A stretch of DNA of 45,044 nt from an uncultured Sutterella sp. (GTDB lineage Bacteria; Pseudomonadota; Gammaproteobacteria; Burkholderiales; Burkholderiaceae_F): the NCBI GenBank assembly GCA_900754475.1, contig CAAECY010000099.1:1-45044 (forward strand), read 5' to 3'. The notes below the pieces were generated by a model that ran no database searches, had not been told where the DNA came from, and saw only the letters and a list, made by a program, of their open reading frames with translations. Below are positions 8,056 through 17,422 of this stretch, piece after piece (within the stretch, counting starts at the first letter, position 1; each line of letters starts with the position of its first letter). Both the position numbers and the translations under genes were made by a program.

Positions 8056-8487
8056 TTACTTGGCCGCGGCCGAGCGTTCGATGCGAAGCGACAAGCCGAC
8101 GCGGGCGACCTCGGCCGCCTGCAGAGTCTTCATGACGTTCATCACGTCTTCATAGCGCACGTCCTTGTCGGCGGCGATCACGACGGGCGTGTCGGGGTTC
8201 GTGCCCTGCGCTTCGCGCACGGCCGCAACGAGACCGGCGGCGTCCGTCGGGCGCATTTCCTTGCCGCTCCGGAGAGAGAGTCGCCCGTCGGGATAGACGA
8301 TCACTTCGACGACCGTTTCGGGCGCCTTCGACGCTTTGTTCACCGACGGAAGATTCACCACGCTCGGATTCACGAAGGGGGCCGCGACCATGAGGATCAC
8401 GACGAGCACGAGCATCACGTCGATGTAGGGAACGACGTTGATCTCGGCCATGAGCCCGCGGCGGTTGTTTTGACGTCTGAGCGACAT
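8056..8487 (-). CDS. tolR: TolR, ExbD-family motor protein
   Basis: This 143-residue ExbD/TolR protein works with TolQ to turn proton flow into motion of TolA. It has one membrane segment (about 19-39). Asp23, in the sequence VVPYIDVMLVLV, matches the essential proton-pathway aspartate of E. coli TolR. A periplasmic domain follows, with VVIAADKDVRYEDVM near residues 105-119. The ATG at 8487 lies 3 bases after the tolQ stop, indicating tight translational coupling. Confidence 0.95.
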   Translation of the reverse strand: MSLRRQNNRRGLMAEINVVPYIDVMLVLVVILMVAAPFVNPSVVNLPSVNKASKAPETVVEVIVYPDGRLSLRSGKEMRPTDAAGLVAAVREAQGTNPDTPVVIAADKDVRYEDVMNVMKTLQAAEVARVGLSLRIERSAAAK

Positions 8488-8490
8488 GGC

Positions 8491-9156
8491 TTACCTCGTC
8501 TGGCGCTCGAGAATGTTGAGGAACTCTTCGCTGAAGCCGTCCATGCGGTTCGAGAGACGACCGACGCGGTTGTTGAAGTAGTTGTAGGCGGCCACGGCCG
8601 GGATGGCGGCAAAAAGGCCGATGGCGGTCGCGACGAGCGCTTCGGCAATGCCCGGGGCGACGACCGCAAGGCTCACGTTGTCGAGGGTCGAGAGGCCCGT
8701 GAAGGCGTTCATGATCCCCCAGACCGTGCCGAAAAGGCCGATGTAGGGCGAAGTGGAGCCGATCGAGGCGAGAAGCGGGAGGCCGCTTTCCAGGTGATCG
8801 AGTTCGCGCGTGAAGACCGCACGCATGGCGCGCGAGACGCCGTTGATGACGTCGCCCGAGCTTCGCTGCTGCTTGAGGTATTCGTTCATGCCCGCGGCGA
8901 AGACGCGCTCTTCGGAGCCCGAGGTTTCGCGGTTGCGGTTGGCGGTTTCAAGGAGCTTCGTCAACTCCGTGCCGCTCCAGAAGCGGGTTTCGAATTCGTC
9001 CGTCTGACGCGCCGCGCGCGTGATCATGATGGCCTTGCGGAAGATCACGGTCCAGCTCAAAAGCGAGAGGAAAACCAAGATCGCCAGAACGATCTTCACG
9101 ACGGGACTCGCCTGGGCGACGAGCGTCAGAAGGGAGAGGTCGGAGACGGAATTCAT
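8491..9156 (-). CDS. tolQ: TolQ, MotA/TolQ/ExbB proton channel family
   Basis: This 221-residue inner-membrane protein has three membrane segments: one near residues 11-36 and a second pair around GSTSPYIGLFGTVWGIMNAF and VAPGIAEALVATAIGLFAAIPAVAAYNYF. The last two are the conserved channel-forming helices. I start at ATG 9156; an in-frame TTG at 9171 would add five residues, and neither start has a clear Shine-Dalgarno sequence. It follows ybgC by 48 bases and precedes tolR by 3. Confidence 0.94.
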   Translation of the reverse strand: MNSVSDLSLLTLVAQASPVVKIVLAILVFLSLLSWTVIFRKAIMITRAARQTDEFETRFWSGTELTKLLETANRNRETSGSEERVFAAGMNEYLKQQRSSGDVINGVSRAMRAVFTRELDHLESGLPLLASIGSTSPYIGLFGTVWGIMNAFTGLSTLDNVSLAVVAPGIAEALVATAIGLFAAIPAVAAYNYFNNRVGRLSNRMDGFSEEFLNILERQTR

Positions 9157-9204
9157 GGTGGAATAAGTCAAAAAAACGAGTGGTGAAAAGAGCGTTCGGT
9201 CGTG

Positions 9205-9627
9205 TTAGGCGGGCGCCGTGAGTTCGGCGATCCGCTCGTAGAGATCGTCGGGAAGGGGCGCGGGTGCAAAGGGCTGCGCGGAAACGACCCCCACGCGAAT
9301 GCGGCCTTCGACGATCGTTTCGTCGCCGCGCTTCACGAGCTGCTCGAAAACGATCGAGGCGCGGCGCAGCGTTTCGATTTTCGTGTGCACCGTCAGTTCG
9401 TCGTCGAGCCGCGCGGCGCGACGGTACTTGAGCGCGGCGTCCGCCACGACGAAGAGCACCCCCTGCGGGTTCGAGAGCTCGGCGTTTTGCGAGACGTTCA
9501 GGCGGCTGAGGAGGCTGGAACGGGCGCGTTCCATGAATTTCAGATAGTTGGCGTGGTACACGATGCCGCCCGCATCGGTGTCTTCCCAATAGACGCGGAC
9601 GGGAAACGCGGCAAGTTCTCGAGACAT
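9205..9627 (-). CDS. ybgC: YbgC-type acyl-CoA thioesterase of the Tol locus
   Basis: This 140-residue single hot-dog-fold thioesterase carries WEDTDAGGIVYHANYLKFMERAR (residues 14-36). Asp18 matches the catalytic aspartate of the 4-hydroxybenzoyl-CoA thioesterase/YbgC family, whose members hydrolyse short acyl-CoA or interact with acyl carrier protein. It is the first gene of the Tol operon, its standard place. A TATACT-like -10 on the minus strand lies at 9687-9692, about 60 bases upstream, with only a poorly spaced TTGACG (9716-9721) beyond it. Confidence 0.93.
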   Translation of the reverse strand: MSRELAAFPVRVYWEDTDAGGIVYHANYLKFMERARSSLLSRLNVSQNAELSNPQGVLFVVADAALKYRRAARLDDELTVHTKIETLRRASIVFEQLVKRGDETIVEGRIRVGVVSAQPFAPAPLPDDLYERIAELTAPA

Positions 9628-9787
9628 GGTTCCGACAAAAAAAGTGAAGCGGCCGCGGACGGGAGCCCCCGAGCGCGGGTCTTGGTAGTATAGGGGCGAT
9701 GCCGGTCGACGACGCCGTCAACCGTAAGAAATTGCAAGCGCATGCGCGGGTTGCGCGTCGCGCGCCCGCCAAACACCGAATTTTGTC

Positions 9788-10645
9788 ATGATCGATTTTT
9801 TCCCCTGGGCATTCTGGGGCGCACTGTTCTTTTTCGCCGCGGCGGTTCTTTTCGTTCGCCGCACGGCCCCGAAGGGGCTCTTTCCGACGGCCGCGGGACG
9901 CGGCCCCGTGCTGGTTCTCGCTCTGCTCGTTCTGCTGACGGCGCTCGGGCAGATCCCGACCGAGAACGGCTCGGTCCTGCGCACGATTCTCACCGAAGGC
10001 TTTGCGGTCGGCCGCGCCGAAGCGGGCGCGTCGCTTCCCTTTGCCATGACGGACCTGCGCGGAGCGGCGCTCGTTCACGCGGGGACGACCGTCGTGTCGA
10101 CCCCCGCCGTTCGCATCGTGATTCAGACGCTTGTTGCGCTCATTGCCGGCGGCGTCACGTCGTTCGTCGCGTGGATGCTCACCGCGGGCTGGTTCGGCGT
10201 GAAGCGCGGCGTCGGCTTTGCCGAGGGCGTTCGCGCGCTCGGCGAGGCGAACCCCTGGCGCGGCGCGATGATCGCCGGGACCCTTTTCTGGATGACGACC
10301 ACCTGGGTGCTCTTTCTCGGTCGGGACTGGCACCTCTTCGGCACGTCCCCGTCGGGTGCAGACCTCTTTCTCGAAGTGATTGCGCACCTCTCGGGCCCCG
10401 TGACGGCGGGACTCGTGGCGGGCGCCCTGGGGCTGCTCGCTTCGCGCGGCGGCTACCTGCGCCGTTGGGCCGCGGCGGGCTTTGCGGCGGGCGTTGTTTT
10501 GGACGGCCTTCTCGGCGTGACGGGCCTGGCGCCCGCGGGGCTCGGGGCGCTTTCGGCCGCAGGCCCCGCCTGGGGTACGGCGGGTGCGGTGGCGGCGACG
10601 CTTCTGCTTCTCGCGCTCTCGGTTTCGGCCGCTCGCGGTGAGTGA
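9788..10645 (+). CDS. Uncharacterised multi-pass membrane protein
   Basis: I do not recognise a family for this 285-residue protein. It is strongly hydrophobic, with about six likely membrane segments: about 4-24, 40-58, 107-130, 155-178, 202-225 and 255-280. A loop near residues 63-100 carries EGFAVGRAEAG and FAMTDLRGAALVHAG. No cofactor, nucleotide or metal motif stands out. The ATG at 9788 starts directly with a membrane segment (MIDFFPWAFWGALFFFAAA). It stands alone between the divergent Tol operon and convergent ruvB, so its context gives no clue. Codon use matches its neighbours, so it is probably a real gene. Confidence 0.75.
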   Translation: MIDFFPWAFWGALFFFAAAVLFVRRTAPKGLFPTAAGRGPVLVLALLVLLTALGQIPTENGSVLRTILTEGFAVGRAEAGASLPFAMTDLRGAALVHAGTTVVSTPAVRIVIQTLVALIAGGVTSFVAWMLTAGWFGVKRGVGFAEGVRALGEANPWRGAMIAGTLFWMTTTWVLFLGRDWHLFGTSPSGADLFLEVIAHLSGPVTAGLVAGALGLLASRGGYLRRWAAAGFAAGVVLDGLLGVTGLAPAGLGALSAAGPAWGTAGAVAATLLLLALSVSAARGE

Positions 10646-10700
10646 GGCGTCTGAGGCGCTGAAGCGCTGAAACGCCGAAACGCCTCGAACAGCTCGAACC

Positions 10701-10736
10701 CAAACGAACGGGGCCCTTCGGGGCCCCGTTCGTTTG
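10701..10736. terminator. Bidirectional terminator between convergent genes
   Basis: A perfect 16-bp inverted repeat (10701-10716 with 10721-10736) encloses a TTCG tetraloop. It starts with CAAACGAACG and ends with CGTTCGTTTG. It serves the plus-strand membrane protein gene and ruvB on the minus strand. T-runs on either side are short, but the stem is very stable. Confidence 0.8.
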
Positions 10737-10752
10737 AGTGGAATCCTGATGC

Positions 10753-11796
10753 TTACTTCTCGGCGAAGGCCTTCACGAGCATCGCTTCCGCGCCCGGCGG
10801 AGGCAGTCGGAAGTGCTCCCACGCGAGCATCGTGGCCATGCGACCTCGGGGCGTACGCTGCACGAAGCCCTGCTGGATGAGGTAGGGCTCGACCACGTCT
10901 TCGAGCGTGTCGCGGTCTTCGCCGACGGCCGCGGCAAGGTTTTCGATCCCGACGGGGCCGCCCGAGAATTTTTCGAGAATCGTGAGGAGGAACTTGCGGT
11001 CGATCATGTCAAGGCCCGCCGGATCGACGTCGAGCATCGTAAGGGCGCGGTTTGCGACCTCCTGCGTGATCGTGCCGTCGTGCTTTACCTCGGCGTAGTC
11101 GCGCACGCGTCGGAGAAGGCGGTTCGCGACGCGGGGCGTCCCGCGGGAGCGGCACGCCACTTCGCGCGCGCCCTCGGGGTCGATCGCAACGCCGAGGAGT
11201 CGCGCCGAACGGCGCACGATCGTCACGAGCTCTTCGGTCGTGTAGAACTGGAGCTGATTGACGATGCCGAAACGCGCGCGCAGGGGGTTCGTGAGCGAAC
11301 CCGCACGGGTCGTCGCACCGATCAGCGTAAAGGGCGGCAGATCGATCTTGATCGAGCGCGCCGCGGGCCCTTCGCCGATCATGATGTCGATCTGATAGTC
11401 CTCGAGCGCGGGGTAGAGGATCTCCTCGACGACGGGCGAGAGACGATGAATTTCGTCGATGAAGAGGACGTCGTTTTTCTCCAGGTTCGTGAGAATCGCC
11501 GCGAGGTCCCCGGGGCGCTCGAGGACGGGGCCCGAGGTTTGCCTGAGGTTCACGCCCATTTCATGAGCGACGATGTGCGCGAGCGTCGTCTTCCCGAGGC
11601 CGGGAGGACCGAACAGGAGCAGATGGTCGAGCGGATCTCCGCGGCGCTTGGCGGCTTCGATGAAGATGTGGAGTTGCTCGCGCACGGCCCGCTGGCCGAC
11701 GTAGTCGGCGAGCATCGTCGGGCGCAGCGCGCGGTCGATGTTCTCTTCGTTGGGGCTCGCGGTTTCGCCCGCGATGAGGCGCTCGTCGGCGGACAT
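10753..11796 (-). CDS. ruvB: Holliday junction branch migration helicase RuvB
   Basis: This 347-residue AAA+ motor drives branch migration of Holliday junctions as hexameric rings on RuvA-bound DNA. Visible motifs are Walker A GPPGLGKTTLA (63-73), Walker B with DEIHRLSP, sensor 1 GATTRAGSLT, the ARFG arginine-finger region, and a C-terminal winged helix ending GFVQRTPRGRMAT. It follows ruvA after 93 bases, a longer gap than within the rest of the unit. That gap contains a GC-rich palindrome (around 11850-11867) but no T-run. Confidence 0.98.
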   Translation of the reverse strand: MSADERLIAGETASPNEENIDRALRPTMLADYVGQRAVREQLHIFIEAAKRRGDPLDHLLLFGPPGLGKTTLAHIVAHEMGVNLRQTSGPVLERPGDLAAILTNLEKNDVLFIDEIHRLSPVVEEILYPALEDYQIDIMIGEGPAARSIKIDLPPFTLIGATTRAGSLTNPLRARFGIVNQLQFYTTEELVTIVRRSARLLGVAIDPEGAREVACRSRGTPRVANRLLRRVRDYAEVKHDGTITQEVANRALTMLDVDPAGLDMIDRKFLLTILEKFSGGPVGIENLAAAVGEDRDTLEDVVEPYLIQQGFVQRTPRGRMATMLAWEHFRLPPPGAEAMLVKAFAEK

Positions 11797-11889
11797 GAAG
11801 TTCTCCCGGGAAAAGACGTGACGTAGTGTGTGAGAGCCTAGCGCGTTTCGGCCCGAGGGCTCGGGCCTCTCGGGCTTCGGCGTTCTCTC

Positions 11890-12483
11890 TCAGCGCGCAA
11901 GCGCCTTCAAGGCGAGCCTGATCCCGTCCGAGACGCCGACGTCGGGCTTAAGCCCCTTCATGGCCGCCTTCGCTTCACGCTCCGAGTAGCCGAGTGCAAG
12001 GAGCGCGCTCAGGATGTCGGCGTTGTGCGAGGACGCTTCCGTCGCGTCCGCGGCGGCAAAGAGCCCCGTCACGATCGCGGAACCCGCAAGCTTTCCCTTC
12101 AATTCGAGAACGAGGCGCTCGGCGGTCTTTTTCCCGATCCCGGGCACCCGAATGAGCGGGGCGGTTTCGCCCGACTCGACCGCTTCGGAAAGCTTCTCGG
12201 GCGAAAGGCCCGAGAGGATCGCGAGTGCGATCCTCGGACCGACCCCGGAAATCTTGATGAGCTCTCGAAAGGCCGCGCGCTCCGCGCCCGTCGCGAAGCC
12301 GTAGAGAAGCTGCGCGTCTTCGCGCACGACGAGGTGCGTGAAAAGCGTCACTTCGGACCCTTCGGCGGGGAGGTTGCAGAAGGTCGACATCGGCACGTCG
12401 ACTTCGTAGCCGACGCCCGAAACGTCGACGAGGATTTGCGGAGGCCGCTTTTCGAGCAGCAGGCCGCGCAGACGTCCGATCAT
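11890..12483 (-). CDS. ruvA: Holliday junction binding protein RuvA
   Basis: This 197-residue protein has the RuvA layout: an N-terminal OB fold (MIGRLRGLLLEKRPPQILVDVSGVGYEVDVP), tandem helix-hairpin-helix motifs (ELIKISGVGPRIALAILSG and LIRVPGIGKKTAERLVLELKGKL), and a C-terminal RuvB-binding domain with ALLALGYSEREAKAAMKGL. The ATG at 12483 has AAAGGAA upstream. It overlaps the ruvC stop by four bases (ATGA), indicating translational coupling. In-frame sequence further upstream is ruvC read in another frame. Confidence 0.97.
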   Translation of the reverse strand: MIGRLRGLLLEKRPPQILVDVSGVGYEVDVPMSTFCNLPAEGSEVTLFTHLVVREDAQLLYGFATGAERAAFRELIKISGVGPRIALAILSGLSPEKLSEAVESGETAPLIRVPGIGKKTAERLVLELKGKLAGSAIVTGLFAAADATEASSHNADILSALLALGYSEREAKAAMKGLKPDVGVSDGIRLALKALAR

Positions 12484-13105
12484 GAGCGTGTTCCTTTCTG
12501 AAGTAGTTGCGTCCAGGCCGCGCGCGCGCCGCGCGAGGAGGCGCCGCGTCGGGCGGTCGCGTAGGTGCGCGCCGTGGCGCCCGAGCGCTCGAGCGCTCGA
12601 AGTTTCAAGGTGTGCGAGCAGCAAAGCGCGCACGCGAGCGCGTCGGCCGCGTCGGTGCGCGGAAGCGTCTCGAGGCCGAAAAGGAGCGCCATCATCTGCT
12701 GAATCTGCGCCTTGTCGGCTTTGCCGCTTCCCGTCACCGCCTGCTTGATTTCGCTCGGCGTGAATTCTTCGACGCGCAGCCCCTTGAGGGCCGCCGCGAC
12801 GAGGGCCGCGCCGCGCGCCTGCCCGAGGCGAAGCGTGCTTTGCGGATTGATGTTGACGAAGACCCGCTCGGCCGAACAGACGGTCGGGCGGTGCTCGTCG
12901 ATAAGTTCCGTCAGGCGCGACGTGATGACGCCGAGCCGGAAGGCGAGTTCCCCGTCGGGCACGTCGATGACGCCGCAGGCGACGAACCGTTCGGTGCCGC
13001 CGCCGCTTGCTTCGACGACGGCCCAGCCCGTGTGATTCAGCCCCGGGTCCATGCCGAGGATGCGCAGAGGAGCCGTCGTCGGGGAAGTCCCGCGCGCGTC
13101 CGTCA

Positions 13106-13106
<1 letters not shown>
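12480..13106 (-). CDS. ruvC: Crossover junction endodeoxyribonuclease RuvC
   Basis: This 208-residue RNase H-fold nuclease resolves Holliday junctions. The four catalytic acids align with those of E. coli RuvC: D20 in LGMDPGLNHTGW, E80 in CSAERVF, and D152 and D155 in TDAADALAC. A dozen extra N-terminal residues and an arginine/alanine-rich C-terminal tail of about 35 residues make it longer than the usual roughly 173. Its start codon overlaps the ffh stop by one base (TGATG), and its stop overlaps the ruvA start. Confidence 0.96.
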
Positions 13107-14497
<1,391 letters not shown>

Positions 14498-14876
14498 GTG
14501 GGTTCCTCTGTGGATCCCGGCGTCAACCGCGACGGGGATCGGAATTGGGGCCGGCCGCATCGGGGGCGCAGTCGCCCGAAAGGGGCGAGCGCCGCACCCG
14601 GAGCCCGCCGGACGTGCCGCTCCGGAGTCGGTCGGAAGCACTGAAACTTCAGTCTTTCCTAAGACCGGAGGCTATAGAATAAAGACAATTGCGGCGGGTC
14701 TTCCCGAGCATCCCGGACGGGGTGCGGGCCCGCGGCATCCGGGGAGTTTTCCGTCCCTCGGAAAACGACATATTTTAAGGGGAGCCGGCCGCTTTTGCTT
14801 GTACGGTCATTCACCCGAACGCACGGCAAAGAGGACCACGGTCGACGAGCTCCGACGACGAATCGAGAAAGACAGA
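14498..14876. promoter_or_regulatory. ffh/ypjD divergent control region
   Basis: No gene is visible in these 379 bases. The A+T-rich core at about 14640-14695 holds TATAGAAT on the plus strand near 14673-14680, overlapping TATAG on the minus strand. This is a plausible shared promoter zone, though neither has a good -35. Nearer ypjD, GTTTTCCG (14746-14753) pairs with CGGAAAAC (14759-14766) and is followed by TATTTTAA (14771-14778). That resembles a second -10 region beside a small operator-like inverted repeat. The remainder is GC-rich and featureless. Confidence 0.45.
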
Positions 14877-15680
14877 ATGACAATGATGACGATTTGCACG
14901 GGCCTGGCCGCCCTCCTGTATCTTGCGGCCGGAACGGCCATCGTGGGCGCCATGAAAAACGACACGCCGCGCGCGTCGGGCCTCATCCGAGTGCCGATCC
15001 TGCTCGGCATGCTCCTGCAGGGCTACGCGATTCAGGGCGAAATGTTCCGCGCCGACGCCGTTCACTTCGGGTTCGGTTTTGCGATTTCGGTGACGTTCTT
15101 CTTCGCCGTGCTCGTGCTTCTCGTCGAATCGTACATCCACCGTCTGCACGGGCAGTTCGGGATCATTCTCGTGGCGGCCGCCTTTGCCGTGCTGCTTCCC
15201 GTGGTCTTCCCGGGGCAGCCGATTCCGGCCGCCGAATGGACGACGCTCTTCCGCTGGCACCTTCTTCTGGCGATTGCCGCCTACGGCTTCATGACGATCG
15301 CGCTCGTGCACGCCGTCCTGATGGGCTACCAGAACCGCGCGCTCAAGGCGCCGGGGGAAGAATCGAAGTTCCTCGCCTCGATGCCGGGGCTCGTCGTCAT
15401 GGAACGCATCTTTTTCCGCATCGTGGCGGCGGGCTTTCTCTGCCTCACGCTCGTTCTCGTGACGGGGTCGATCGCGACGAAGGAGCAGTACGGCGTCTTC
15501 ATCCACCTCGATCACAAGATGATTCTCACGTGGCTCTCCTGGGCGATCTTCGGGTCGCTGCTTGCGGGCCGCTACTTTGCCGGCTGGCGCGCGAAGACGG
15601 CTCTCCGGTGGTTCTGGGTGGGCTTTGCGGTCCTCGTCATCGCGTACGTGGGCTACAGCTTCATCCTTGAAGTTTTCTGA
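14877..15680 (+). CDS. CcsA/YpjD-family cytochrome c assembly-like membrane protein
   Basis: This 267-residue inner-membrane protein has about eight hydrophobic segments and the pattern of the CcsA/CcmC-related family. Histidines occur in FRWHLLLAIAAYGFM and in IHLDHKMILTWLSWAIFGSLLAGRYFAGWRAKTA. It resembles YpjD, which sits next to ffh in many proteobacteria. A role in haem handling or c-type cytochrome maturation is suggested for the family but is not established for YpjD. The start is the first ATG of a cluster at 14877, 14883 and 14886, preceded by GAAAG. The PP0621-family gene follows after nine bases. Confidence 0.85.
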   Translation: MTMMTICTGLAALLYLAAGTAIVGAMKNDTPRASGLIRVPILLGMLLQGYAIQGEMFRADAVHFGFGFAISVTFFFAVLVLLVESYIHRLHGQFGIILVAAAFAVLLPVVFPGQPIPAAEWTTLFRWHLLLAIAAYGFMTIALVHAVLMGYQNRALKAPGEESKFLASMPGLVVMERIFFRIVAAGFLCLTLVLVTGSIATKEQYGVFIHLDHKMILTWLSWAIFGSLLAGRYFAGWRAKTALRWFWVGFAVLVIAYVGYSFILEVF

Positions 15681-15689
15681 GAACGAAGC

Positions 15690-16001
15690 ATGGGACGCAT
15701 TCTCTTTTTCGTGGGTCTCGCCGTCCTCATGTGGGTGGCGTGGGCGATCTCGCGCCGCAACAACAAGCTCGACAACGAAGAGCGCCGCGAACTGCGGCGC
15801 CTTCGTCGGGAAAAGGCCGAAGGCGAAAAGCGTGCCGAGCGCACGCGCGCCCTCGGCGAAACGATGGTGAAGTGCGCGCACTGCGGCACGTACTTCCCGA
15901 AGAGCGAAGGCGTGCGCCGGGGCGACCGCCTTTACTGCTCGGTCGCGTGCCGCGACAAGGCGAAAGACGCGCCCGACACGCACGGAGCCGACCTCTCGTG
16001 A
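15690..16001 (+). CDS. PP0621-family small membrane protein with zinc-ribbon
   Basis: This 103-residue protein has an N-terminal membrane segment (about 3-20), a charged helical linker rich in Arg and Glu (about 25-57), and a cysteine pair CAHC followed later by YCSVACRD. This is a probable zinc-binding site of the PP0621 family found in beta- and gammaproteobacteria. The function is unknown. Its stop overlaps the ampD start in a GTGA arrangement, so the two are translationally coupled. Confidence 0.85.
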   Translation: MGRILFFVGLAVLMWVAWAISRRNNKLDNEERRELRRLRREKAEGEKRAERTRALGETMVKCAHCGTYFPKSEGVRRGDRLYCSVACRDKAKDAPDTHGADLS

Positions 16002-16627
16002 CCGCATCCGCTTTTCCCCAGCGCTCCGGACGACTCGAAGGTCTCCTTCAGCGCACCTCCCCTCACTGCGACGCCCGCCCTGCGGGCGTTGTCGTTTCGC
16101 TCCTCGTGCTCCACTACATTTCGCTCCCCGCAGGCGTCTTCGAGGGCGAATGCGTCGACCGGCTCTTCACGGGCACGTGGCGCGAAGGGGACCCCGAAGA
16201 GGTTCGCAACCTGCGCGTCTCCGCGCACTTTTTCATTCGCCGCAACGGAGAAATCCGTCAGTACGTCTCGATCGACGATCGGGCCTGGCACGCCGGGCTC
16301 TCGAACTTTCGGGGCCGCAACGCCTGCAACGACTTTTCCGTGGGCGTCGAAATCGAAGGAACGGGCGAGGTGCCCTTCGAAGACGCGCAGTACGCGGCCT
16401 TGGGGCGCCTGATCGATCGGCTCGCCGAGCTTTTGCCCCTTCGATTCGTCACGGGGCACGAAGTGATCGCCCCGGGACGAAAGCAGGATCCCGGTCCCTT
16501 TTTCGACTGGGACCGCGTCGAGCGGATGCTCCCCGCAGGGCTCGCCCGCGCCACCGCGCCCGAAGATTGCGACCGGGCGGCGCTCGAAGCGCGCATGCGG
16601 GAGTTGGCTGCCGCCGCGGGCCGCTGA
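15998..16627 (+). CDS. ampD: 1,6-anhydro-N-acetylmuramyl-L-alanine amidase AmpD
   Basis: This 209-residue cytoplasmic zinc amidase removes the stem peptide from anhydro-muropeptides during peptidoglycan recycling. Zinc ligands align with those of E. coli AmpD: H39 in LVLHYISLP, H154 in TGHEVIAPGRK and D164 in KQDPGPFFDW. The acidic residue region FSVGVEIEGTG (113-123) is also present. The GTG at 15998 overlaps the upstream stop by four bases; earlier in-frame sequence belongs to the PP0621 gene in another frame. The Mpl ligase, which reuses the peptide released by AmpD, is encoded at 23613-25001. In many bacteria AmpD also controls AmpR-dependent beta-lactamase induction, but no ampR or ampC is seen here. 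Confidence 0.95.
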   Translation: MTASAFPQRSGRLEGLLQRTSPHCDARPAGVVVSLLVLHYISLPAGVFEGECVDRLFTGTWREGDPEEVRNLRVSAHFFIRRNGEIRQYVSIDDRAWHAGLSNFRGRNACNDFSVGVEIEGTGEVPFEDAQYAALGRLIDRLAELLPLRFVTGHEVIAPGRKQDPGPFFDWDRVERMLPAGLARATAPEDCDRAALEARMRELAAAAGR

Positions 16628-16710
16628 CCTTCGACCCTTGGATCGTCCGCCGCTCGCGTGCGCCTTGTTGCATGTCGGTACGGTTGCGTTCGTCCGACGG
16701 CGGACGGTTT

Positions 16711-16719
16711 TGCTATAGT
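16711..16719 (+). promoter_or_regulatory. Extended -10 promoter of yggT
   Basis: TGCTATAGT carries the TGn extension plus TATAGT (16714-16719) and lies 61 bases upstream of the yggT ATG. No good -35 lies 17 bases further up, as is usual for extended -10 promoters. The predicted start is about 16726. Confidence 0.55.
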
Positions 16720-16780
16720 CCCGAGAAAATTTCTTTCGGACTCTTTTTCGAACCGTACCGCAACAAGGACCGACGTCGAC

Positions 16781-17335
16781 ATGCTCGCTTCTCTCCTTCA
16801 GCTCGTTATCGGCCTCGTCACGACCATCGTCGGGGCGATGCTGCTTCTTCGCGCCTGGCTTTACTACTGGGCCGTTTCGTCGCGCCATCCGCTCGTCGAG
16901 ATGTCGCGCCGCACGACCGACTGGCTCGTCGGGCCGCTTTCGAAAATCGCTCCACCGAAGGCGGGGATCGACCGCGCGTCGATTTTGGGGGCGTTCCTCA
17001 CGGCCTGCGTGACGGTGGTGGTCATGCGCCTTCTCGCGGGCGGCTTCATCGCCGCGCCGCTCGGTCTTGCGATCGCGCCCTTCGCGCTCCTTTTCCGCTG
17101 GGCGCTCGAAATGATTTCCTGGGGTACGCTCATCTGGGCGGTGCTCACGTGGGTGAATCCGGGAAGCCCCATGACCTACACGCTCGCTCTTCTGATCGAC
17201 CCCTTCCTGCGCCCGGTGCGCCGCATGCTCCCGAACTTCAAGGGGATCGACTTCGCGCCCCTCGTCGTCATTCTGCTCGCGAACGTGCTCCTCATTTTCG
17301 TCGCGCCCCTGTCGCGCGGGTATCTCGTCTTTTGA
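16781..17335 (+). CDS. YggT family integral membrane protein
   Basis: This 184-residue protein contains two copies of the YggT repeat: hydrophobic segments followed by DWLVGPLSKIAPPKAGID (first) and DPFLRPVRRMLPNFKGIDFAPLVVILLANVLLIF (second). The family is linked to osmotic or envelope functions and to the CcmB-like/chloroplast YLMG proteins, but its biochemical activity is unknown. The ATG at 16781 is preceded by AAGGA at a long spacing. It has its own promoter and ends at a strong bidirectional terminator. Confidence 0.88.
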   Translation: MLASLLQLVIGLVTTIVGAMLLLRAWLYYWAVSSRHPLVEMSRRTTDWLVGPLSKIAPPKAGIDRASILGAFLTACVTVVVMRLLAGGFIAAPLGLAIAPFALLFRWALEMISWGTLIWAVLTWVNPGSPMTYTLALLIDPFLRPVRRMLPNFKGIDFAPLVVILLANVLLIFVAPLSRGYLVF

Positions 17336-17372
17336 CGGGGTCGAAGCGTTCGGACACGCACAAGCCGAATGA

Positions 17373-17407
17373 AGCAAAAGCCCGAGACGACGTCTCGGGC
17401 TTTTGCT
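17373..17407. terminator. Bidirectional terminator between yggT and PfkB kinase
   Basis: AGCAAAAGCCCGAGA (17373-17387) pairs perfectly with TCTCGGGCTTTTGCT (17393-17407) around CGACG. A and T runs lie inside the stem on both strands, so it can terminate both convergent genes. Confidence 0.85.
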
Positions 17408-17422
17408 TATTCGGACGTCGGC

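Noticed and set aside
6710..8155. 481-codon plus-strand frame with leucine/phenylalanine/glycine-rich repeats
   Set aside because: It is the antisense of the tolA EEARKAEE repeats and looks membrane-like only because of that codon complement.
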